The notes beneath the pieces are model-generated. The model had not been told where the DNA came from, searched no databases, and saw only the letters and a list, made by a program, of their open reading frames with translations. From NCBI GenBank assembly GCA_964489715.1, contig CAZBAK010000013.1, positions 1 through 37,540 on the forward strand: a DNA stretch of 37,540 nt, in the 5' to 3' direction. This stretch comes from Tissierella_A sp964489715 (GTDB lineage: Bacteria > Bacillota > Clostridia > Tissierellales > Tissierellaceae). Shown piece by piece: positions 25,339-32,965 of the stretch (positions are counted from its first letter, which is position 1; every line of letters begins with the position of its first letter). Made by a program: the position numbers and the translations under genes.

Positions 25339-26267
25339 GTGATCTACTGAATATCACATTTTTAATAGCACTTTTATCTGCCGCTTTAAGGCTTTCAGTT
25401 CCAATATTACTTGCTGCATTGGGAGGTATGTTTTCAGAAAAATCAGGGATAGTAAATATTGGTTTAGAAGGAATGATGTTAGTAGGTGCCTTTTCAGGAG
25501 TTGTAGGTTCATATTTCTTTGGTAACGAATGGTATGGAGTTTTAGCAGCTATTATAAGTGGAATATTAATAGCCTTAATATTTTCAGTTGCTACAGTAAA
25601 TATAAAGATAAATCAGATAGTTAGTGGAGTTGCTATAAACTTACTTGCAGTTGGAATTACTAGCTTCTTATACCGAGCCTTATTTGGTATAACTACTAAT
25701 CCAATAACAGTAAAAGCCTTTGAAACTTTTAATATACCTATACTATCAAAGATACCTATTATAGGAGATATATTCTTCAAGCAGACAGTACTAGTTTATT
25801 TAGCTTTTCTTTTGGTTCCAATAGCATCATTTGTTTTATATAAGACATCTTGGGGACTCAGTATTAGAACAGTTGGAGAACATCCAATGGCAGCAGACAC
25901 TGTGGGAATACCAGTCAATAAGGTAAGAACAATATGTGTGCTTCTAAGTGGAGTACTAGCATCATTAGGGGGAGCTTTTTTATCCCTAGGTCAATTCAAC
26001 ATGTTTGTAGACAATATGGTTACAGGAAGGGGGTTTATAGCAGTAGCAGCTGTAATCTTTGGTAAGTGGAGTCCAAAGGGAATTTTAATAGCTTCTCTTA
26101 TATTTGGTCTTGCGGATGCCTTACAGATAAGACTACAAATTGCAGAAATAGGAATACCATATCAATTTTTATTAATGTTCCCATATCTACTAACAGTAAT
26201 TGCTGTTACAGGTAAAAGAGGTAGGTCAGTATCACCTAGGGCATTAGGAACACCTTATGAAAAGTAA
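25335..26267 (+). CDS. BMP/nucleoside ABC transporter permease 2, second copy
   Basis: 310-aa membrane protein, the shorter permease, with GGMFSEKSGIVNIGLEGMML and LSIRTVGEHPMAADTVGIP, paralogous to the protein at 4724. ATG 25335 follows AAGGAGGGC and overlaps the preceding stop, so it is translationally coupled. The lipoprotein gene follows after 35 nt without a hairpin between. Confidence 0.92.
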   Translation: MSDLLNITFLIALLSAALRLSVPILLAALGGMFSEKSGIVNIGLEGMMLVGAFSGVVGSYFFGNEWYGVLAAIISGILIALIFSVATVNIKINQIVSGVAINLLAVGITSFLYRALFGITTNPITVKAFETFNIPILSKIPIIGDIFFKQTVLVYLAFLLVPIASFVLYKTSWGLSIRTVGEHPMAADTVGIPVNKVRTICVLLSGVLASLGGAFLSLGQFNMFVDNMVTGRGFIAVAAVIFGKWSPKGILIASLIFGLADALQIRLQIAEIGIPYQFLLMFPYLLTVIAVTGKRGRSVSPRALGTPYEK

Positions 26268-26302
26268 TCTGTAATCATAGAAAATTAAAGGAGGAGTAGA
26301 AA

Positions 26303-27349
26303 ATGATTAAGAAAAAGAAATTTATATCATTGCTTATAGTTACCATACTTATCATGTCTCTTGTGGCAGGATGTACAACTGATGCACCTACAGAGCCAGA
26401 AACTCCAGATCCAGAAACAGAAGTGGATGATGAAACAGAAACTGATACAGGAAGTGAAGAAGATCTAAAGATAGTTTTATTACTACCAGGACCTATAAAT
26501 GACCAAGGTTGGAACGCAACTGCTTATGAAGGTTTACAGTTAGTTGAAAAAGATTTAGGTGTAAAAATGGAATATTTAGAAAGCGTACAACAAGCAGATT
26601 TTGAAGCAGTATTTACAGATTATGGTGAAAAAGGCTATGACTTAGTATTTGCACATGGAACTCAATTTTATGATGCAGCTATAGCAGTAGCACCAAATTA
26701 TGAAGATACATTTTATATGGTAATAAATAGTGAAGAAGGTCAAGAACCAAATGTTGGAGGTATTGGAGTTAGAGAATGGGAAGGTGGATATGTAGCAGGA
26801 GCCCTAGCAGCTATGCACACAGAAGCTAAACAGATGGGAGCTATAGGATCATTTCCATTCCCAGTAATAGCAGGAACACTAGATGCCTTTGAAGCGGCAG
26901 CTCAAGAATACGATCCAGAAATTAAAGTTACAAAAACTTATGTTAACTCATGGGAAGATATACAAAAGGGTAAGGAAACTGCACTAGCTATGATAGAATC
27001 AGGATCAGATCTTATATTCTGTTCAGCTAACCAAGTTGGATTAGGATCCATAGATGCAGCAAAATCTAAAGGGGTAAAGGCTATTGGATATATTTCTCCA
27101 CAAAATGATGTTGCGCCAGAAACTGTTATATCAAGTGTAACTTATAATACACCTGGACTATTTAAGTCTTCAGTACAACAACTTATAGATGGTGAACTTG
27201 CTCCAGAAGGAAAATCTCTTGGTTGGGCAGACGATGTACTAGATATGCAATGGGGAGATCAAGCTACAGATGAAAACAAGGAATATGTAGAAGGAGTAAT
27301 AGAAAGACTTAGAAATGGAGAAATAGAAAATCCATATAAAGGTGAATAA
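26303..27349 (+). CDS. BMP-family substrate-binding lipoprotein, second copy
   Basis: 348-aa exported lipoprotein with lipobox LVAGC (Cys23), then a Pro/Glu/Asp/Thr-rich linker to about residue 53 and a BMP-type binding domain (LLLPGPINDQGWNATAYEG). It differs from the first copy: the motif is GPINDQGWN rather than EGGVNDQSFN, so the ligand pocket has probably diverged. ATG 26303 follows AAAGGAGGAG. It is last in its operon, and a long perfect hairpin follows. Confidence 0.9.
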   Translation: MIKKKKFISLLIVTILIMSLVAGCTTDAPTEPETPDPETEVDDETETDTGSEEDLKIVLLLPGPINDQGWNATAYEGLQLVEKDLGVKMEYLESVQQADFEAVFTDYGEKGYDLVFAHGTQFYDAAIAVAPNYEDTFYMVINSEEGQEPNVGGIGVREWEGGYVAGALAAMHTEAKQMGAIGSFPFPVIAGTLDAFEAAAQEYDPEIKVTKTYVNSWEDIQKGKETALAMIESGSDLIFCSANQVGLGSIDAAKSKGVKAIGYISPQNDVAPETVISSVTYNTPGLFKSSVQQLIDGELAPEGKSLGWADDVLDMQWGDQATDENKEYVEGVIERLRNGEIENPYKGE

Positions 27350-27387
27350 TTTAAAGAAATATTGATTAGATTTTATAGTTAAAATTG

Positions 27388-27431
27388 AAATATAGCTATG
27401 GTAGGCATATGCCTACCATAGCTATATTTTT
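27388..27431 (+). terminator. Terminator of the second importer operon
   Basis: Perfect palindrome from 27388 to 27429 (21 bp per side, centre GGCATATGCC) followed by T residues. The symmetrical A and T ends could act in both directions. Confidence 0.85.
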
Positions 27432-27541
27432 GTTCATTAAAGTTTAAATCTTTATACATATAATATTGGGTATATATAGATATAGATTAAGAAGCATAAT
27501 ATAAAAAATTACTATCAAATATTAATAGAGGAGATAAAAAA

Positions 27542-29005
27542 ATGGATAAGAATGAGATAGGTTGGAAGTTAGATAATAGCTATTTAAAGCTTCCTTCAAA
27601 ATTTTATAGGGAGATAGATCTAAATCCAACAAGTCAAGCAGAACTAGTACTTTTAAATAAGTCATTGGCAGAATCAATAGGCTTAAAAGCAGAAAATTTA
27701 AAGAGCAAAGAGGCTGTTGAGATTCTTTCCGGCAATAGATTGCCTAAAGGTGGAATTGCTCTTGCACAAGCCTATGCAGGCCATCAGTTCGGAAATTTCA
27801 CCATGTTAGGAGACGGCAGAGCCATGCTTATTGGAGAGCAAATCACTCCAGATGGCAATAGGCTAGATATACAACTAAAGGGCTCAGGAAGGACGCCCTA
27901 CTCTCGTGGTGGCGATGGCAGAGCCTCTCTTCGTGCAATGTTAAGAGAATACCTTATTAGTGAAGCAATCTATAATTTAGGTATAGCGAGTACCAGAGGT
28001 TTAGCCGTTACTTTAACAGGAGATAAGATAATAAGGGAAAGTAGATTAGATGGAGCTGTCTTAACAAGGATAGCAAGGAGTCACATAAGGGTGGGAACAT
28101 TTGAATACGCAGTCAGATATGGGAAGAAGGAAGATATTAAAGCTCTTGCAGATTATACTATTGATCGTCATTATGAAAAGTTAAGGTCAGAAGAAAATCC
28201 CTATTTAGGATTGCTAAAAAAAGTGATAGAAGTTCAAGCCCTCTTGATCTCTAAGTGGCAACAAGTAGCTTTTATTCATGGAGTAATGAATACTGATAAT
28301 ATGACTATAAGTGGAGAGACTATTGATTATGGACCTTGTGCTTTTATGGATAGATATGATCCAAAAACAGTTTTTTCTTCTATAGATAGAAATGGTCGAT
28401 ATTCCTATGGAAATCAAGATAAAATAGGTGAATGGAATCTTGCAAGATTTGCTGAGACACTCTTACCACTTATCCATGAGGATACTAAAGAGGCTATTAA
28501 ACTAGCAGAAGGGGCTCTTGGAGATTATAGAAATTTATATAATAAATACTGGCTAGATGGCATGAGAGATAAGCTTGGAATATTTAATAGGGAATCAGAA
28601 GATAGGATACTTGCAAAAGAACTCTTGGATATGATGGAAAAGTATAAAAGTGACTATACAAATACATTTATAGCTTTAACTTTTCATGATTTGAGAGAAA
28701 AACAACTATTTGAAAGTGATGACTTTAAAGCTTGGAAGGATAAATGGGAAAATAGATTGAAGAGGCAAGAACAATCAAAAGAAGAGGCTAAAGAGCTTAT
28801 GAAAAAAGTTAATCCAGCTGTAATAGCTAGAAATAATTTAGTAGAAGAAGCTTTAGATGCTGTTGAAAAGAAGGATAACTATGATTTGCTTTATAAACTT
28901 TTAGACCTTGTATCTAGACCATATGACCATGGTAATATAGAGAAAAAATATAGGGAAACTCCAGAAATACCTTCAATAGCTTATAAAACATATTGTGGGA
29001 CCTAG
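27542..29005 (+). CDS. selO: Protein adenylyltransferase SelO (YdiU family)
   Basis: 487-aa pseudokinase-fold enzyme, full length compared with E. coli YdiU (478 aa). Lys113 (IQLKGSGRTPYSR), Asp252/Asn253 (VMNTDNMTISG) and Asp262 (TIDYGPCAF) match the ATP- and metal-binding residues known from SelO. The family transfers AMP to Ser/Thr/Tyr of target proteins and has been linked to redox stress. The C-terminus ends YKTYCGT, a Cys at the place where animal SelO has selenocysteine. ATG 27542 is preceded by AGAGGAGATAAAAA. It stands alone between two hairpins. Confidence 0.93.
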   Translation: MDKNEIGWKLDNSYLKLPSKFYREIDLNPTSQAELVLLNKSLAESIGLKAENLKSKEAVEILSGNRLPKGGIALAQAYAGHQFGNFTMLGDGRAMLIGEQITPDGNRLDIQLKGSGRTPYSRGGDGRASLRAMLREYLISEAIYNLGIASTRGLAVTLTGDKIIRESRLDGAVLTRIARSHIRVGTFEYAVRYGKKEDIKALADYTIDRHYEKLRSEENPYLGLLKKVIEVQALLISKWQQVAFIHGVMNTDNMTISGETIDYGPCAFMDRYDPKTVFSSIDRNGRYSYGNQDKIGEWNLARFAETLLPLIHEDTKEAIKLAEGALGDYRNLYNKYWLDGMRDKLGIFNRESEDRILAKELLDMMEKYKSDYTNTFIALTFHDLREKQLFESDDFKAWKDKWENRLKRQEQSKEEAKELMKKVNPAVIARNNLVEEALDAVEKKDNYDLLYKLLDLVSRPYDHGNIEKKYRETPEIPSIAYKTYCGT

Positions 29006-29019
29006 TAGAGGATTCACTT

Positions 29020-29069
29020 TAGATAAAGACAATGAGCACATCAGCTGATGTGCTCATTGTCTTTATCTA
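29020..29069. terminator. Perfect 50-bp palindrome, bidirectional terminator
   Basis: All 25 positions on each side pair (centre CAGCTG at 29042-29047). It lies exactly between the convergent selO (+) and DUF5320 (-) genes and ends at the last base before the latter's stop. The T-rich flanks are short on both strands, but hairpin strength is very high. Confidence 0.75.
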
Positions 29070-29369
29070 TTATAGATCTTTAAGTTCTTCTTCTACTCTG
29101 TTGAGCCTATCTTTAAGAATCTCTCTTTCTTCATCTAGTAAATCCTTATGGGATTTGCTAGTACTTGATTCGTAACCAAGATCTCTTGCCATAGGTCCTG
29201 TACCATCTCTTCTGCCTAATCTATTGGCTCTTCCTCCTCCTACTCCACGTACTCCTCGGCCATAACCTACTCCAATTCTTGGAGCAGCATAGGCATCATT
29301 ACAAACACCAAATCCTCTACCAGTTAGAGGGCCTCTTCCTACTGGTCCAGTTCCGTCTCTTCTAGTCAT
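29070..29369 (-). CDS. DUF5320 family small Gly/Arg-rich protein
   Basis: 99 aa. The N-terminal two thirds are Gly- and Arg-rich, with the family repeat RRDGTGP seen twice (residues about 3-9 and 53-59) and GRGPLTGRGFGVC between. The C-terminus is a charged helix (about 75-98), probably a coiled coil. A single Cys lies in FGVCNDA. Proteins of this type are common in anaerobes, often near genes for iron-molybdenum-type cofactor (NifX/NifB-like) proteins, but no function is established to my knowledge and no such gene is here. The start is well supported by AAGGAGGTAATTTA upstream on the minus strand and a consensus promoter. Confidence 0.82.
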   Translation of the reverse strand: MTRRDGTGPVGRGPLTGRGFGVCNDAYAAPRIGVGYGRGVRGVGGGRANRLGRRDGTGPMARDLGYESSTSKSHKDLLDEEREILKDRLNRVEEELKDL

Positions 29370-29413
29370 TTTAAATTACCTCCTTAAAGTTCTCTTTTAT
29401 GTCTTATGTATAT

Positions 29414-29442
29414 ATTATAGGATAGTTATGGTCATATGTCAA
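29414..29442 (-). promoter_or_regulatory. Consensus sigma-A promoter of the DUF5320 gene
   Basis: On the minus strand TTGACA (29442-29437) and TATAAT (29419-29414) are exact consensus hexamers with a 17-bp spacer, about 45 nt upstream of the start codon. This predicts strong constitutive transcription. Confidence 0.8.
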
Positions 29443-29525
29443 TAACTCTTTAAAATAATTTTAAAAACTTTTTAATATAATAGTGAATAAAGATTTTTAG
29501 GGTATAAATAAATTGGGTGAATAAT

Positions 29526-30128
29526 ATGAAAAAAATATTAATTTTAATCATAATGTCAGTGCTTCTTTTGAGCTCTTGTACAACATATAAGATTGAGATA
29601 CCAAATAATACTGGAGAATCTTTAGAAGATAAAAATGCTAAGGATTTAAAGAAAGAAGAAAGGGCTAATAAAGAGGATGGAGATAAAGAAGGAGAAGAAA
29701 AAGAAGAAGATATAGATAAAGAAAGTATAGAAGTCAGTGACAAGTTAGTAGAGATGGAAAATGAAATGGTAGATCTAGTAAATAAAGAAAGAGAAGAAAA
29801 TAATTTAAATAAGTTGGAATTAGATGAAGAACTTAGAAATGTTGCTAGAATAAAGTCTAAAGATATAGCAGAAAACAATTATTTTGACCATACTTCACCA
29901 AGCTATGGAAGTCCATTTGAGATGATGGAGAGATTTGGAATAGATTTTTTTCAAGCAGCTGAAAATTTAGCAGGGCATCAATCTGTCAAACAAGCTCATG
30001 AAGGATTAATGGATTCCAAAGGACACAGAGAAAATATATTAAGATCGGGGCTTACTCATATAGGCATAGGAATTGCAAAGGATGATGAATATAAATTTAT
30101 ATTTACACAGATGTTTATAGCTAGATAA
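29526..30128 (+). CDS. CAP/SCP-domain lipoprotein
   Basis: 200 aa from ATG 29526, chosen because GGGTGA (29515-29520) is the spaced ribosome site; it overlaps the alternative GTG at 29517. A signal peptide ends in lipobox LLSSC. A highly charged Glu/Lys/Asp linker (about 25-75) follows, then a CAP (cysteine-rich secretory protein/SCP-like) domain with FDHTSPSYGSPFEMMERFG, AAENLAGH and DSKGHRENIL. This is the YkwD-type extracellular family; the biochemical role in bacteria is unclear. It is transcribed away from the DUF5320 gene. A TATAAT at 29476-29481 is a possible -10 without a clear -35. Confidence 0.87.
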   Translation: MKKILILIIMSVLLLSSCTTYKIEIPNNTGESLEDKNAKDLKKEERANKEDGDKEGEEKEEDIDKESIEVSDKLVEMENEMVDLVNKEREENNLNKLELDEELRNVARIKSKDIAENNYFDHTSPSYGSPFEMMERFGIDFFQAAENLAGHQSVKQAHEGLMDSKGHRENILRSGLTHIGIGIAKDDEYKFIFTQMFIAR

Positions 30129-30155
30129 TATATTTGAAAGAAAATTCAGCTCTAT

Positions 30156-30184
30156 TTGACAATAGCAGCTAATCTTGCTATAAT
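30156..30184 (+). promoter_or_regulatory. Consensus promoter of ssrA
   Basis: TTGACA (30156-30161) and TATAAT (30179-30184) with a 17-bp spacer. The start near 30191 leaves a 5' leader of about 27 nt for removal by RNase P. Confidence 0.85.
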
Positions 30185-30217
30185 AGAGAGTAGAAACTTT
30201 TGCAGTTTTCTATATTT

Positions 30218-30566
30218 GGGGGCGCACTGGTTTCGACGGGGATATGGAATCAAGAGTAGCGAGTCGTTGTCGCCGATCAACGTAAAAAGTGGCACAAACA
30301 ATAATTGACAACAATAATTACGCATTTGCAGCTTAGATAAAGCTGTCGTTCTACCTCAGTAGCCCACGGCTAGGGATAGAACGTCAATCTAGTGGGGAAC
30401 CGAGCCTTGGAAAGCTTTGACCTTGGAACGGAACTTATGAAGCTACTAAAGCTGGAATTCTGTCAGTAGAAGTCCAGTGGAGGGAATGTTAAAGTACTGA
30501 CTGTACTCGGAGAATCTTTTGTGGAAGTGTTCTCGGACGTGGGTTCGATTCCCACCGCCTCCACCA
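30218..30566 (+). ncRNA. ssrA: Transfer-messenger RNA (tmRNA)
   Basis: About 349 nt. The 5' end GGGGGCGCACTGGTTTCGACGG and 3' end with GTTCGATTCC T-arm and encoded CCA form the tRNA-like domain; GGGGGCG pairs with CGCCTCC (30556-30562) as the acceptor stem, with one G-U. The tag reading frame ends AAC AAT AAT TAC GCA TTT GCA GCT TAG. The likely resume codon is GCA at 30292, giving the tag AQTIIDNNNYAFAA (30292-30336). The ending AFAA is a variant of the common ALAA. It rescues stalled ribosomes together with SmpB and RNase R, whose genes lie 8-10 kb upstream. Both 5' and 3' boundaries follow from the acceptor pairing. Confidence 0.96.
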
Positions 30567-30579
30567 TACATAAGACGAT

Positions 30580-30614
30580 AAAAGCACTAGCTGATTAAAT
30601 CAGCTAGTGCTTTT
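30580..30614 (+). terminator. Terminator of ssrA
   Basis: Arms AAAAGCACTAGCTGATT (30580-30596) and AATCAGCTAGTGCTTTT (30598-30614) are fully complementary around one central base. Confidence 0.85.
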
Positions 30615-30654
30615 ATAATTCCATAAATCCTCTATAAAATTTTAGGTGATAAAC

Positions 30655-30683
30655 TTGTTATTGCTAGCCTCTAAGATTATAAT
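30655..30683 (+). promoter_or_regulatory. Promoter of the YgjP-type metallopeptidase gene
   Basis: TTGTTA (30655-30660) and TATAAT (30678-30683) with a 17-bp spacer. The leader holds a small hairpin TTCCATA (30710-30716) / TATGGAA (30723-30729) followed by a run of six T, which might attenuate transcription. Confidence 0.55.
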
Positions 30684-30767
30684 AGAGATAGAAAATGTAT
30701 TAAGAGACCTTCCATAATAAAATATGGAAAATTTTTTAAAGAACAGTAGGACTAGTAAAGGAATAAG

Positions 30768-31481
30768 GTGAATATTAAATTGGAGAATATTTCCATAGCA
30801 GATATAGATATTGAGCTAATAAAAAAGAATATAAAAAATATACATCTATCTGTCCATTCACCTAATGGTAGAGTTAGACTTGCTGTTCCAGAGAAGATGG
30901 ATAGAGAAGCTATTAGTATATTTCTTGTTTCAAAACTTTCATGGATAAAAAAACAACAGGCTAAATTTCTTGTTCAGGAAAGAGAAGCTCCTAGAGAATT
31001 TTTATCTGGAGAAAGCCATTATTTTCTAGGTGATAGGTATCTATTAAATTTAGTAGAAACTAGAGGAAAACAAGGTGTAGAGATAAAGAATAAAAAAGAA
31101 ATAAACCTACATGCCAGGAAAGATAGCACAAAAGATAAACGAGAAAAAATTATGATAGAGTGGTACAGATCAGAACTTAAAGATATTATTCCAGAATATA
31201 TAAAAAAATGGGAAGCAATGATGAATGTAAAGGTTGAAGAATTTGGAGTTAAGAGGATGAAAACAAGATGGGGAACTTGTAATGTTGTGGCTAAGAGGAT
31301 TTGGATAAATTTAGAATTGGCTAAAAAGAACCCAAGGTGCTTGGAATATATTGTTGTTCATGAAATGGTACACTTGCTTGAAAGAAATCATAATCATGTC
31401 TTTAAGGCCTATATGGATAAATTTCTTCCTAACTGGAGAAGTATTAAAGCTGAGCTAAATGGAATGATATATAATAAATAA
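30768..31481 (+). CDS. YgjP-type (DUF45/SprT-like) metallopeptidase
   Basis: 237 aa. The zinc motif HEMVH in VVHEMVHLLERNHNHVF and the upstream KTRWGTCN are the signatures of the YgjP/DUF45 family. The N-terminal half has the typical beta-rich segment (NIHLSVHSPNGRVRLAVPE). It has no signal peptide or membrane helix and is predicted to be cytoplasmic. In some restriction-modification loci related proteins are encoded next to HsdR, but no such gene is present here. The start is uncertain: GTG 30768 follows AAAGGAATAA, while TTG 30780 has AAGGTGAAT at good spacing and would remove four residues. Confidence 0.87.
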   Translation: MNIKLENISIADIDIELIKKNIKNIHLSVHSPNGRVRLAVPEKMDREAISIFLVSKLSWIKKQQAKFLVQEREAPREFLSGESHYFLGDRYLLNLVETRGKQGVEIKNKKEINLHARKDSTKDKREKIMIEWYRSELKDIIPEYIKKWEAMMNVKVEEFGVKRMKTRWGTCNVVAKRIWINLELAKKNPRCLEYIVVHEMVHLLERNHNHVFKAYMDKFLPNWRSIKAELNGMIYNK

Positions 31482-31552
31482 TATCTACTTTCAATCTTTA
31501 TTAAACAAATTATCCATAGGTTAGGATTTTTTTTATATTTAATGTATAATAG

Positions 31553-31570
31553 TTAATTGTATACAATTAA
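31553..31570. promoter_or_regulatory. 18-bp palindrome upstream of the exonuclease III gene
   Basis: TTAATTGTATACAATTAA is a perfect palindrome placed 3 bp after a TATAAT (31545-31550), so it would cover the transcription start. That position suits a repressor operator. It does not look like a LexA box. No strong -35 is visible. Confidence 0.4.
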
Positions 31571-31630
31571 AGATATAGCTAGAGGAGTTATATAATTACA
31601 GATCAATAAAAATTATAGAGGAGGAATAAA

Positions 31631-32464
31631 TTGAGATTTATTTCATGGAATATTGATTCATTAAATGCAGCCCTAACAAGTGATTCAAATAGGGCGGTGC
31701 TTTCACGAGAAGTAATTGATACAATTATTAAAAAAGATGCAGATGTAATAGCTTTACAAGAAACTAAATTACCATCTAAAGGTCCAAGCAAAAAGCATAT
31801 GGAGCATTTAGCAGAGTATTTTAAGGGATACTCCTATGTATGGAGAAGTTCTCAAGAACCAGCTAGAAAAGGCTATGCAGGAACTATGTTCCTATATAAA
31901 GACAAGTATTCTCCAGAAGTTTCCTATCCAGAAATACAAGCTCCAGATACTATGGACTTAGAAGGTAGAATTATTACCTTAGATTTTGGGAAGTTTTATC
32001 TTACACAGGTCTATACTCCTAATGCAGGAGAAGGATTAAACAGATTGAAAGAAAGACAAGTCTGGGATGAAAAATATGCTGACTATCTTCAGGCTTTAGA
32101 TAAAGAAAAGCCAGTCTTAGCTACAGGAGATTATAATGTAGCTCATAGAGAGATAGACTTAGCTAATCCACAAAGTAATCGTGGAACAGCGGGCTTTACA
32201 GATGAAGAGCGGGAGGGCTTTACAAACTTGCTAGATAGAGGTTTTACAGATACATTTAGATATATCCATGGTGATGTGACAGGAGTATACTCCTGGTGGG
32301 CACAAAGAGCAAAAACAAGTAAAATCAACAACTCAGGTTGGAGGATTGACTATTGGTTAGTTAGTGATAGATTGGCTGATAAGGTTCTAGAATCTAAAAT
32401 GATAGATTCAGGTCCAAGACAAGATCATACTCCATTATTATTGGAAATAGATTTACATCTATAA
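31631..32464 (+). CDS. exoA: Exodeoxyribonuclease III / AP endonuclease (ExoA type)
   Basis: 277-aa exonuclease-endonuclease-phosphatase fold protein. Its key motifs are present: WNIDSLNA (Asn7), LQETKLP (Glu), TGDYNVAH, WRIDYWLVS and the terminal DH in RQDHTPLLLEI. It cleaves at abasic sites and removes 3' blocking groups in base-excision repair. Sequence segments such as EPARKGYAGTMFLYK and GPRQDHTP closely match pneumococcal ExoA, rather than the shorter E. coli XthA. The start is TTG at 31631 after GAGGAGGAATAAA; the first residues MRFISWNID align with the family start. It is monocistronic, with a terminator downstream. Confidence 0.94.
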   Translation: MRFISWNIDSLNAALTSDSNRAVLSREVIDTIIKKDADVIALQETKLPSKGPSKKHMEHLAEYFKGYSYVWRSSQEPARKGYAGTMFLYKDKYSPEVSYPEIQAPDTMDLEGRIITLDFGKFYLTQVYTPNAGEGLNRLKERQVWDEKYADYLQALDKEKPVLATGDYNVAHREIDLANPQSNRGTAGFTDEEREGFTNLLDRGFTDTFRYIHGDVTGVYSWWAQRAKTSKINNSGWRIDYWLVSDRLADKVLESKMIDSGPRQDHTPLLLEIDLHL

Positions 32465-32502
32465 AGTTTAAACCCCTTGAGATCAAGGGGTTTAAACTTT
32501 AT
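32461..32502. terminator. Bidirectional terminator between exoA and the selenium-type module
   Basis: 20-bp perfect stem (32461-32480 / 32483-32502, core AACCCCTTGA/TCAAGGGGTT) around GA, with A/T-rich ends on both strands, located between two convergent genes. Confidence 0.85.
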
Positions 32503-32506
32503 AAAA

Positions 32507-32743
32507 TTATTCAGAATCATATATAAGTTCATTCTTATTATCTTTTATCAAAAATATCTTTGCTATTTCTTCATCAATAAAGTTTTCAATATTTTTATTT
32601 ATATTTATTTTAGCACTAATACTACAATTTGAACTTAGTTCTCTTGGAACCGGCATAAGCTCACAAGTAATATTTTCCTTTTTACATTTCCTTTGAAATT
32701 TAATAGCTCCTGAGTGTGTAAAAAATAAAATCATATATTCCAT
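32507..32743 (-). CDS. DUF3343 family protein, putative Se/S carrier
   Basis: 78-aa soluble protein of the family described as putative Se/S carrier-like. The conserved PVPRELSSNCSISAKI segment holds Cys40, the likely persulfide or selenide-carrying residue; Cys20 and Cys27 are also present. It starts 2 nt after the TusA stop, so the two are translationally coupled. Together they look like the separated parts of the two-domain selenium protein YedF, although YedF's second domain is DsrE-like, so the likeness is functional rather than proven homology. Last gene of the yedE-tusA-DUF3343 operon. Confidence 0.8.
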   Translation of the reverse strand: MEYMILFFTHSGAIKFQRKCKKENITCELMPVPRELSSNCSISAKININKNIENFIDEEIAKIFLIKDNKNELIYDSE

Positions 32744-32745
32744 AT

Positions 32746-32952
32746 CTATTTTCTAGCCTCCAAGAGGAATAGCTCCTTATCTTTTTTGATTGAAACTGAG
32801 TAGCCTTTGTTATTTAAAAATCTTTTTACATTTTCTTTTGCTGTGTTATTATCAACTACTATATCTGCCCCTTGAGGATTTTTATCCAATTCTTTTTTAG
32901 TCATTAAGACTGGTTGGGGACAGGCCATACCAGATGTATCTATTTTATTCAT
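32746..32952 (-). CDS. TusA/SirA-family sulfur (selenium) carrier protein
   Basis: 68 aa, a single small alpha/beta domain. The Cys-Pro-x-Pro motif (GMACPQPVLMTKK, Cys11) is the persulfide-carrying site of TusA. The length and the clean start and stop show that it lacks the C-terminal DsrE-like domain of the ~200-aa YedF. ATG at 32952 (minus strand) follows GGAGGAGATCAAGG; the gene lies 13 nt after yedE. Proteins of this type take persulfide sulfur from a cysteine desulfurase. Co-location with YedE and DUF3343 suggests it carries selenium or sulfur towards a biosynthetic step. Confidence 0.9.
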   Translation of the reverse strand: MNKIDTSGMACPQPVLMTKKELDKNPQGADIVVDNNTAKENVKRFLNNKGYSVSIKKDKELFLLEARK

Positions 32953-32965
32953 CCTTGATCTCCTC

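Noticed and set aside
30218..30566. Integration site or genomic island at the tmRNA 3' end
   Set aside because: No integrase gene, duplicated tmRNA end or base-composition change is visible downstream.
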